From Geojedonia sp051814705 (GTDB lineage Bacteria; Bacteroidota; Bacteroidia; Flavobacteriales; Flavobacteriaceae): DNA of 64,000 nt. Below the pieces are notes generated by a model. That model was not told the DNA's origin. It did not search any database and saw only the letters and a program-made list of their open reading frames with translations. The position numbers were made by a program, and so were the translations under genes. This document shows positions 51,285 through 58,172 of this stretch, piece after piece (within the stretch, counting starts at the first letter, position 1; the number at the start of each line of letters is the position of its first letter). The DNA is taken from NCBI GenBank assembly GCA_051814705.1, contig JBPWQW010000001.1, forward strand, positions 1,054,001 to 1,118,000, given 5' to 3'.

Positions 51285-52088
51285 ATGGATATCTACTATA
51301 CTTTAATAACAGGCGCGAGTCAAGGTTTTGGAAAAGCTATGGCCTTGGAATTTGCCAATAGAAAAATGAATCTGGTACTGATTGCTTTACCTAATTCGGG
51401 ACTAAACCCATTATCAGAATTTATTAGTAATAATTACGATGTTGATGTGCAAGCATTAGAATTGGATTTAAGTGTTACCGAAAGCTGTTTTAAAATTGCT
51501 GCTTTTATTTCAAAAAATAATATTTCTATTAAATATTTGGTGAATAATGCCGGTGTGTTGAGTCGCGGTTATTTTGAAGACTTGAGCGAAGAATTCATTT
51601 TAAAACAAATTGAAGTTAATGTAACGACTCCCACACTTTTGATCAGGCTTTTACTACCTAATCTTAAAGTATCAGCTCCAGCTTCAATTTTAAATATTAG
51701 CAGTATGGCAAGCTTTTTTGCATTACCTCAAAAACAAGTCTATGGCGGAACAAAAGCCTATTTGACTTCGTTTTCTAAAAGTTTAGGTAAAGAGTTGCAA
51801 AAAGATAGGGTCTCAGTTACTACTATTTGTCCTGGCGGATTAAATACAACAACCAGATTGTGTTATCAAAACCGCATTGTGGGTTGGATTACACGGGAGT
51901 CTGTATTAAATCCTGAAGATGCTGCAAAAATAGCCATAGATGGGATGATAAATAAAAGGAAGCTTATTGTTCCAGGTTTCGTGAATAAATGCTTTATGGT
52001 TTTAGATAAATTATTGCCTGAAATTATTAAGGATAAATTGACCAGCCGCGTGATTAACAAATTTTCGGCAACGGTTAAACTTACATAA
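51285..52088 (+). CDS. Short-chain dehydrogenase/reductase (classical SDR)
   Basis: The 267-residue cytoplasmic enzyme has TGASQGFGKA for nucleotide binding (residues 8-17), NNAGVLSRG, a catalytic Ser in ISSMASF and YGGTK (Tyr-x-x-x-Lys) for catalysis, followed by the CPGG segment. The wide family reduces ketones of fatty acyl, steroid, sugar or polyketide substrates. Its C-terminal part (after residue 220) is mildly hydrophobic, as in membrane-associated lipid SDRs. It lies two bases after the epimerase gene and 54 bases before a small lipoprotein gene. Confidence 0.87.
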   Translation: MDIYYTLITGASQGFGKAMALEFANRKMNLVLIALPNSGLNPLSEFISNNYDVDVQALELDLSVTESCFKIAAFISKNNISIKYLVNNAGVLSRGYFEDLSEEFILKQIEVNVTTPTLLIRLLLPNLKVSAPASILNISSMASFFALPQKQVYGGTKAYLTSFSKSLGKELQKDRVSVTTICPGGLNTTTRLCYQNRIVGWITRESVLNPEDAAKIAIDGMINKRKLIVPGFVNKCFMVLDKLLPEIIKDKLTSRVINKFSATVKLT

Positions 52089-52142
52089 GAAAATCATTTG
52101 AACACCTAAAACCGGGGTATTAGAAAAAGATACTAATAAATC

Positions 52143-52538
52143 ATGAAAATAATTCAGAAACAATTAAGACCCATAACATTGCTTTTGGTATATGTAATAC
52201 TACTACAAAGCTGTAAAGCAACCTATCATGATTCATTTAGTTGGGTGTTATTTAAAACTTCTCAAACAAATAAACGTGTCATAATTGAAACAAAAGATAG
52301 CCTGTCTCTTGAATACAACAGAGTTGATTTTGTAGACAGTACCTATTTAGGAATTCAAAGAATACATGGCAAAAAAATTAAAACACCAATTAATCTAGAA
52401 AATATTAAGTCTGTAGAAACTAAAAGTAAAGTAATGTTAGATGTTGTTGAAATAGTAGGTGTTATTGTCATTACAGGGCTTATTGTTACCTACTTATACG
52501 GTAAATATATTGCATGTTGGGAGGAATTACAGGATTAA
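52143..52538 (+). CDS. Small lipoprotein of a local paralogue family with C-terminal membrane segment
   Basis: The 131-residue product has a lipoprotein signal (ILLQSC, lipidated Cys about 24), a beta-rich middle with VDFVDSTYLGIQRIHG and INLENIKSVE, and a hydrophobic segment VVEIVGVIVITGLIVTYLYG near the C-terminus. The middle resembles the small products encoded at 48.7 kb and 52.6 kb. A similar layout (short beta domain plus Gly-rich hydrophobic tail) occurs in many flavobacterial small envelope proteins without known function. It is transcribed with the SDR gene, judged by direction and a 54-base gap. Confidence 0.65.
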   Translation: MKIIQKQLRPITLLLVYVILLQSCKATYHDSFSWVLFKTSQTNKRVIIETKDSLSLEYNRVDFVDSTYLGIQRIHGKKIKTPINLENIKSVETKSKVMLDVVEIVGVIVITGLIVTYLYGKYIACWEELQD

Positions 52539-52619
52539 GAGCATGAACTATCAAGTAATAATAAACTCGTAATCAATTTTAAAAAAATAAATAAGCAATA
52601 ACTTTAAAAACTACAACTT

Positions 52620-53120
52620 ATGAAAACAATTAAAAAGCAAATCAAACTAATAATGTTATTATTAGTTTTGATAGTAGGTACTAATATTTATGCTCAAAAA
52701 GAGACTGCAAAAAACAGAATTTTTGTACGTGTCTATAATTTAGAAGGAAAAAAGATTAATAAAGGACACGTCGTTTTTGTTGGTGATACGCTTCTTGGAC
52801 TTAAACGAAATGGCAAATTCATTGAAATAAATATTAGGAATATAGGTATTATAAAAACGAAACGATCTGCAGGTAATAATATACTTATTGGCTCTGCTAT
52901 TGGTGCATCTAGTATGGCAATTATTGGAGCGTCTGATAAGAATGGTTGGTTTACTACTTCAGAAACTGCAGCATTGTATGGAATTATAATAGGACTACCC
53001 GCTGGTGCTACAATCGGAGGAATTACAGCCTTGTTTAAAAAGTCAGAAACTTATATTATTGATGGTAATCAAAGCAAATGGGATATTTTTAAAGCCATAT
53101 TTACTAAAACAAAAGAATAA
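52620..53120 (+). CDS. Exported protein of the same small paralogue family, with Gly-rich hydrophobic tail
   Basis: The 166-residue product has a cleavable signal peptide (MKTIKKQIKLIMLLLVLIVG, with cleavage near YAQ). It continues with a beta segment containing VVFVGDTLLGLKRNG and INIRNIGIIKT, then two Gly/Ala-rich hydrophobic stretches (about residues 90-108 and 125-145) that may span or coat a membrane. The core motif D-T/S-x-x-x-G-L/I is shared with the two other small proteins of the cluster. It is the last gene before a perfect palindromic terminator. Function is unknown. Confidence 0.65.
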   Translation: MKTIKKQIKLIMLLLVLIVGTNIYAQKETAKNRIFVRVYNLEGKKINKGHVVFVGDTLLGLKRNGKFIEINIRNIGIIKTKRSAGNNILIGSAIGASSMAIIGASDKNGWFTTSETAALYGIIIGLPAGATIGGITALFKKSETYIIDGNQSKWDIFKAIFTKTKE

Positions 53121-53123
53121 GTA

Positions 53124-53159
53124 AAAAAGCCTATCAAAACTAGTTTTGATAGGCTTTTT
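53124..53159. terminator. Perfect-palindrome bidirectional terminator
   Basis: A 36-base perfect palindrome, with arms AAAAAGCCTATCAAAACT and its complement centred at 53141/53142, lies between the convergent small-protein gene and pnp. A and T runs at its ends provide T tails in both directions. Confidence 0.85.
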
Positions 53160-53180
53160 CTTTAAGATTATTAAGGAAGA

Positions 53181-55445
53181 TTAATCTTCTTTATTTTCTC
53201 TAGGTTTTCTGTCATCACGTCTATCATCACGACGGTTATCACGACCTCTATTGTCACGAGAACCACGATTATCGCGTCCACCATTTCTATTATTGTCTCT
53301 TGGTGGTCTTGCTACATAACCTTCAGGTTTATCTAATAAAGCTTTACGAGATACTTTTTCTTTACGTGTTTTTGGATCGACTCCAAAATATTTTACGTCA
53401 AAAACATCATTCATATTCACAACGTCAGAAACATTTTCTGTACGTTCCCAAGCTAATTCACTTACGTGTAGTAACACTTCATTTCCAGGAGCGTCCATAT
53501 ATTCTACCACAGCACCAAAATCTAACATTTTGATAACTTTTACTTCATAAGTTCCACCAACAGTGGGTTTAAACATTAATGAATCAATTTTAGCCAATAC
53601 CGTATCAATACCTTCTTGGTTTGTGCCTAAAATTTCTACAATACCTTCTTCGGTAATTGGATCTTCATTGATAACAATAGTTGTTTTTGTCGCTTTTTGT
53701 AATTCCTGAATCACTTTTCCACCTGGTCCAATCAAGGCACCAATGAATTCGTTAGGAATTGTTCTCGTAATCATTTTTGGTGCGTGTGCTTTTACATCGG
53801 CGTTAGGTTGTGCAATAGCATCAACTAATAATCCAAGGATGTGAAGACGTCCAGCTTGTGCTTGTTTTAAAGCACTTACCAAAATTTCGTAGGATAATCC
53901 TTTTACTTTGATGTCCATTTGACAAGCCGTAATACCATCAGCTGTTCCGGTTACTTTAAAGTCCATATCTCCTAAGTGATCTTCATCACCTAAGATGTCA
54001 GACAATACAGCATATTTTCCAGTTTTAGCATCGGATATTAACCCCATAGCAATTCCAGAAACCGGTTTTTTAAGTTGAACCCCAGCATCCATTAAAGCCA
54101 TGGTACCAGCACAAACTGTTGCCATAGATGAGGAACCATTACTTTCTAATATTTCTGATACTACCCTAACTGTGTAAGGACATTCATCAGGTACCATTCC
54201 TTTTAAGGCACGTTGTGCCAAGTTACCATGTCCAATTTCACGACGTGAAGTTCCACGAATGGGTCTGGCTTCACCTGTAGAAAAAGGAGGGAAGTTATAA
54301 TGTAAATAGAAACGTTCTTCACCTTCAAAAGACGGCATATCTATTTGGTTCGCTTCTCTAGAGGTGCCTAGAGTTACGGTTGCTAATGCTTGAGTTTCAC
54401 CACGTGTAAAGATTGCGGAACCATGAGTAGCAGGTAGATAATCGACTTCACACCAAATGGGTCTGATTTCGTCTGTCTTACGACCATCCAATCGTAAACC
54501 TTCATTTAAGGTCAAGTCTCTAACAGCTTCTTTTTCAGATTTATAATAGTATTTAGATACCAAAGCTCCATAATCTGCTAATTCTTCTTCAGAAAAAGTA
54601 GCTAAAATGTTTTCTTTTATGGCATCAAAAGCCGCACTGCGTTCATGTTTTGATGAACCGGCTTTTGCGATAGCATATACTTTATCATAAGCCATGTCGT
54701 GAATTTTCTTTTCTAATTCCTCGTCTTCACGTTCTGGTTCATACGCTCGTACTTCTTTTTTACCAAATGCCTCAGCTAATTTTACTTGAGCAGCACATTG
54801 CACTTTAATAGCTTCATGAGCAAATTTTATGGCTTCAGCCATATCTTCTTCAGAAATCTCTTTCATTTCACCTTCTACCATCATAACTGAATCGGCAGAA
54901 GCACCAATCATCATATCGATGTCTGATTCTAATAATTGAGATCTTGTAGGGTTAATGATAAATTCACCATTTATACGCCCAACTCTTGCTTCAGAGATTG
55001 GACATTCAAAAGGGAAGTCTGATAATTGTATCGCAGCAGAAGCAGCTAATCCAGCCATAGCGTCTGGCATGACGTCTTCATCATGCGACATTAACTGAAT
55101 CATAACCTGTGTTTCGGCATGATAATCTTTTGGGAATAATGGACGCAAAACACGATCCACCAAACGCATAGTCAATACTTCGCCATCACTTGGTCTGGCC
55201 TCTCTTTTGAAGAAACCTCCAGGATAGCGTCCTGAAGCAGCAAATTTTTCGCGATAATCTACCGTTAAGGGTAAAAAGTCGACATCACTTTGTTTGTAAT
55301 TGGAAACAACTGTACATAACAACATACATTTTCCAGATTGTACAACGACAGAGCCATGGGCCTGTTTGGCCAATTTTCCGGTTTCGATGGAAATTGTACG
55401 TCCATCACCAAGGTCTATGACCTCTTTAAAAACTTTTGGAATCAT
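53181..55445 (-). CDS. pnp: Polyribonucleotide nucleotidyltransferase (PNPase)
   Basis: PNPase degrades RNA from the 3' end by phosphorolysis and takes part in mRNA turnover. The order is two RNase PH domains separated by a helical domain, then KH (about 555-615, with GALIGPGGKVIQELQK) and S1 (about 625-695). The catalytic region of the second RNase PH domain is visible as the GDMDFKVTGT segment. The C-terminus is an unusual Arg/Asp/Gly/Asn-rich tail of about 40 residues built from RDNRG and RRDD units, likely disordered and RNA-binding. The length of 754 aa is a little above E. coli (711 aa) because of the tail. rpsO lies upstream on the same strand. Confidence 0.97.
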   Translation of the reverse strand: MIPKVFKEVIDLGDGRTISIETGKLAKQAHGSVVVQSGKCMLLCTVVSNYKQSDVDFLPLTVDYREKFAASGRYPGGFFKREARPSDGEVLTMRLVDRVLRPLFPKDYHAETQVMIQLMSHDEDVMPDAMAGLAASAAIQLSDFPFECPISEARVGRINGEFIINPTRSQLLESDIDMMIGASADSVMMVEGEMKEISEEDMAEAIKFAHEAIKVQCAAQVKLAEAFGKKEVRAYEPEREDEELEKKIHDMAYDKVYAIAKAGSSKHERSAAFDAIKENILATFSEEELADYGALVSKYYYKSEKEAVRDLTLNEGLRLDGRKTDEIRPIWCEVDYLPATHGSAIFTRGETQALATVTLGTSREANQIDMPSFEGEERFYLHYNFPPFSTGEARPIRGTSRREIGHGNLAQRALKGMVPDECPYTVRVVSEILESNGSSSMATVCAGTMALMDAGVQLKKPVSGIAMGLISDAKTGKYAVLSDILGDEDHLGDMDFKVTGTADGITACQMDIKVKGLSYEILVSALKQAQAGRLHILGLLVDAIAQPNADVKAHAPKMITRTIPNEFIGALIGPGGKVIQELQKATKTTIVINEDPITEEGIVEILGTNQEGIDTVLAKIDSLMFKPTVGGTYEVKVIKMLDFGAVVEYMDAPGNEVLLHVSELAWERTENVSDVVNMNDVFDVKYFGVDPKTRKEKVSRKALLDKPEGYVARPPRDNNRNGGRDNRGSRDNRGRDNRRDDRRDDRKPRENKED

Positions 55446-55549
55446 AAATATTTTAAATTCTAATTAAACAATGGTCGTTGTGTTGTTGTAGTTGTTGTGT
55501 GAGACCAATGAAAAACTATGAAAAGCTTCTTCTATTTTTGCCATTGCGA

Positions 55550-55568
55550 TCCCGAGATGTTTTCGGGA
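55550..55568. repeat. Short REP-like hairpin upstream of pnp
   Basis: TCCCGA-GATGTTT-TCGGGA forms a 6-bp stem in the 199-base gap between pnp and the rpsO terminator. It resembles dispersed intergenic hairpins of flavobacteria (from memory). The rest of the gap holds no gene. Confidence 0.4.
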
Positions 55569-55644
55569 GTGGTAATCTAGTTTATGTTTAAAAGATGACC
55601 ACGGCGTTACACTTTTCGTAATGACTTGTAACTATAATATAAAT

Positions 55645-55676
55645 AAAAAAGCCACGCCAAAGGGCGTGGCTTTTTT
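55645..55676. terminator. Terminator of rpsO
   Basis: GCCACGCC (55651-55658) and GGCGTGGC (55663-55670) form a GC-rich stem with a 4-base loop, flanked by A and T runs on both sides. It lies directly after the rpsO stop and separates it from pnp. Confidence 0.85.
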
Positions 55677-55680
55677 CTGA

Positions 55681-55950
55681 TTATTTTCTTAATCCTAATT
55701 CTTTTACTATGGCACGATATCTTAAGACATCCTTTTTAGTTAGATAATCCAGTAACGATCTACGTTTACCAACTAATTTTACCAACGAACGCTCGGTATT
55801 ATAATCTTTACGATTGTGTTTTAAGTGTTCGGTTAAGTGATTAATTCTGTGAGTAAATAATGCAATCTGGCCTTCAGCTGAACCTGTGTTCTTTGCATCT
55901 TTACCATGTTTTTTAAAGATTTCCTCTTTAACTTCTTTTGTTAAATACAT
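55681..55950 (-). CDS. rpsO: 30S ribosomal protein S15
   Basis: S15 binds the central domain of 16S rRNA early in 30S assembly. The conserved segments GSAEGQIALFTHRINHLTEHL and KRRSLLDYLTKKDVLRYRAI are present. From the ATG at 55950 (MYLTKEVKEE) it has 89 aa, the standard length; the longer reading adds 19 residues encoded by its leader. The leader carries a clear promoter and a hairpin that may mediate S15 autoregulation. The rpsO-pnp order is widely conserved, though here a strong terminator separates them. Confidence 0.97.
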   Translation of the reverse strand: MYLTKEVKEEIFKKHGKDAKNTGSAEGQIALFTHRINHLTEHLKHNRKDYNTERSLVKLVGKRRSLLDYLTKKDVLRYRAIVKELGLRK

Positions 55951-55981
55951 TCCAATATTATTTAAATGATTTTTATGTACG

Positions 55982-56000
55982 CTGAAAGATTTTCTTTCAG
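55982..56000 (-). promoter_or_regulatory. Hairpin in the rpsO leader, possible S15 autoregulatory site
   Basis: CTGAAAGA (55982-55989) and TCTTTCAG (55993-56000) form a perfect 8-bp stem with a 3-base loop, 32 bases upstream of the rpsO ATG and at or near the predicted 5' end of the transcript. S15 is known to repress its own mRNA through leader structures in several bacteria. Confidence 0.5.
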
Positions 56001-56004
56001 GCGG

Positions 56005-56033
56005 CAAATATAGTAAATATTAATGATTTACAA
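56005..56033 (-). promoter_or_regulatory. Promoter of rpsO
   Basis: On the minus strand TTG (56031-56033) and TATATTTG (56005-56012) are separated by 18 bases, an exact match to the Bacteroidetes TTG / TAnnTTTG promoter. Transcription should start next to the leader hairpin. Confidence 0.7.
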
Positions 56034-56050
56034 GTTGTTTTGATAAAAAA

Positions 56051-56074
56051 GGACGAGACCAAGCGGTCTCATCC
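56051..56074 (-). terminator. Terminator of accD
   Basis: GGACGAGACC and GGTCTCATCC form a stem with one mismatch around an AAGC loop, followed on the minus strand by TTTTTT. It abuts the accD stop codon. Confidence 0.75.
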
Positions 56075-56075
56075 A

Positions 56076-56933
56076 TTATGCTCGTAAGGGTTGATTGGTA
56101 ATCAAATCAAGATACTGATTGATTTTGTTTTTTAAATCTCTTCGGTGTGAAATAAAATCCAAAAAGCCATGTTCCAATAAAAACTCTGCCGTTTGGAAAC
56201 CTTCTGGAAGTTCTTGTCCTGTTGTATCCCTAACCACTCGTGGTCCTGCAAATCCAATTAAAGCACCAGGTTCACTAATGTTGATATCTCCTAACATGGC
56301 AAATGAGGCCGTTGTACCACCAGTTGTTGGATCGGTACATAATGAAATATATGGAATCCCAGCTTCAGATAGTTGAGCCAATTTTACAGAAGTCTTAGCA
56401 AGTTGCATCAATGATAAAGCAGCTTCCATCATTCGAGCACCTCCAGATTTTGAAATAATCATAAAAGGAGTTTTATGTTTTAATGCATAATCTGCTGCTC
56501 TTGCGATTTTTTCACCAACAACGCTACCCATAGATCCTCCAATAAAAGAAAAGTCCATACAGGCAATCACTAAATTTTTACCTTTAGATTTGCCTACGGC
56601 TGTTCTAACGGCATCTTTAAGTTTAGTTTTCTCTTGCGCAGCTTTTAAACGATCTGGATATTTTTTGGTATCCACAAATTTTAAGGGATCTTTTGATTCT
56701 AATTTGGCATCTAGTTCTTTAAACTTATTGTCGTCAAAGAGAATTTCAAAATACTCTTTGCTGCCAATTCTTACATGATAACCGTCTTCAGGACTAACAT
56801 AAAAGTTCCGTTCCAGTTCATCTGTATCTATAATTTTTCCTGTTGGAGATTTGTACCACAACCCTTTTGGGGTGTCTTTTTTCTCCTCGGTAGTGGTTGT
56901 AATCCCCTTTGTTTTTCTTTTAAACCAAGACAT
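56076..56933 (-). CDS. accD: Acetyl-CoA carboxylase carboxyltransferase subunit beta, zinc ribbon degenerate
   Basis: AccD with AccA transfers the carboxyl group from biotin to acetyl-CoA, the first step of fatty acid synthesis. The crotonase-fold core is clear: FIGGSMGSVVGEKI, SKSGGARMMEAALSLMQ, TDPTTGGTTASFA and IGFAGPRVV. The N-terminal zinc ribbon found in E. coli AccD (two CxxC pairs) is recognisable by position (LWYKSPTGKI and FYVSPEDGYH), but all four cysteines are replaced, so no zinc can be bound there. At 285 aa the length is normal. The gene lies 39 bases downstream of fbaA on the same strand. Confidence 0.96.
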   Translation of the reverse strand: MSWFKRKTKGITTTTEEKKDTPKGLWYKSPTGKIIDTDELERNFYVSPEDGYHVRIGSKEYFEILFDDNKFKELDAKLESKDPLKFVDTKKYPDRLKAAQEKTKLKDAVRTAVGKSKGKNLVIACMDFSFIGGSMGSVVGEKIARAADYALKHKTPFMIISKSGGARMMEAALSLMQLAKTSVKLAQLSEAGIPYISLCTDPTTGGTTASFAMLGDINISEPGALIGFAGPRVVRDTTGQELPEGFQTAEFLLEHGFLDFISHRRDLKNKINQYLDLITNQPLRA

Positions 56934-56972
56934 TAAAAGTGATTTTAATTAGTAGTTAAATAGAGTACAAAG

Positions 56973-58040
56973 TTATAAAGTATTTACATTATTAAGGTCT
57001 TCAAATGCTTTTTTTAATCGCGCCACAAAAGTCTCTTCACCTTTTCGAAGCCAAACTCTTGGATCATAATACTTTTTGTTAGGAGAGTCTGACCCTTCTG
57101 GATTACCGATTTGTGATTTAAGGTAATCGGCTTTTTCGTTCATATAGTCACGTACACCGGTCATGAAGGCATATTGCATATCGGTATCGATATTCATTTT
57201 AATAACACCATAACCAATAGCTTCCTTAATTTCTTCAACAGTAGAACCTGAGCCACCATGAAATACAAAATCGATATGGTTGTGACCGACTCCATATTTT
57301 TTTGAAATGTAATCCTGTGAGTTTTTAAGAATTTTTGGAGTTAATTTTACATTGCCTGGTTTGTAAACACCATGAACATTTCCAAAAGCTGCAGCAATGG
57401 TGAATTGGTCACTTATTTTGCTCAACTCTTCATAAGCATAAGCCACTTCTTCGGGTTGCGTATATAATTTAGAATCGTCAACATCACTATTATCAACGCC
57501 ATCTTCTTCACCTCCTGTGATTCCTAATTCAATTTCCAAGGTCATTCCCATTTTGCTCATACGGGCAAGATATGTTTTGCAAATCTCCATATTTTCTTCA
57601 ATAGGTTCTTCGCTTAAATCGATCATGTGGGAACTGAAAAGTGGTTTTCCTGTTTGTTTAAAATGCACTTCACTTGCATCTAATAAACCATCAATCCAAG
57701 GCAATAATTTTTTAGCGCAATGATCGGTATGTAAAATAACAGGAACGCCATAAGCTTCTGCCAATAAATGAACGTGTTTTGCTCCTGCAATTGAACCTGC
57801 AATAGCTGCTTTTTGATTCTCATTGCTGAGGCCTTTTCCAGCATTAAATACTCCTCCACCATTAGAAAACTGAATGATAACGGGTGCGTTTAAACTAGCT
57901 GCAGTTTCTAAAACACCGTTTATGCTATTGGATCCAATAACGTTAACAGCAGGTAATGCAAAACCTTTTTGTTTTGCAAGTTTAAAAATGTCTTGGACCG
58001 CTTTTCCAGTAGCAACTCCTGGTTTGATATTATGGCTCAT
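56973..58040 (-). CDS. fbaA: Class II fructose-bisphosphate aldolase
   Basis: The enzyme cleaves fructose 1,6-bisphosphate in glycolysis and runs in reverse in gluconeogenesis. Class IIA signatures are present: the zinc ligand segment ILHTDHCAKK, SSHMIDLSEE, the glycine-rich phosphate loop VFHGGSGS and NIDTDMQYAF. The length of 355 aa matches the E. coli FbaA type. A TATTTTTG element lies upstream of the start. accD follows in the same direction, so glycolysis and fatty acid synthesis genes may be co-transcribed here. Confidence 0.97.
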   Translation of the reverse strand: MSHNIKPGVATGKAVQDIFKLAKQKGFALPAVNVIGSNSINGVLETAASLNAPVIIQFSNGGGVFNAGKGLSNENQKAAIAGSIAGAKHVHLLAEAYGVPVILHTDHCAKKLLPWIDGLLDASEVHFKQTGKPLFSSHMIDLSEEPIEENMEICKTYLARMSKMGMTLEIELGITGGEEDGVDNSDVDDSKLYTQPEEVAYAYEELSKISDQFTIAAAFGNVHGVYKPGNVKLTPKILKNSQDYISKKYGVGHNHIDFVFHGGSGSTVEEIKEAIGYGVIKMNIDTDMQYAFMTGVRDYMNEKADYLKSQIGNPEGSDSPNKKYYDPRVWLRKGEETFVARLKKAFEDLNNVNTL

Positions 58041-58074
58041 ATAGAAAGATATTTAGTTTCGAAAATTGTGATTT

Positions 58075-58082
58075 CAAAAATA
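58075..58082 (-). promoter_or_regulatory. Putative -7 element of fbaA
   Basis: The minus strand reads TATTTTTG, an exact TAnnTTTG match, 34 bases upstream of the fbaA ATG. No -33 TTG was found at the expected distance. Confidence 0.35.
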
Positions 58083-58172
58083 ATCATTTTTAAGTAAGTA
58101 ATCAGCGTTTTTACTAAACTATGACCAAAAAATTATACGAAATCGTTGTAGCTTAATCGGTTCTTCACCAGC

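Noticed and set aside
53190..53300. Short repeated units that could suggest a CRISPR array
   Set aside because: The repeats are irregular, have no spacers and translate in frame to the RDNRG tail of PNPase.
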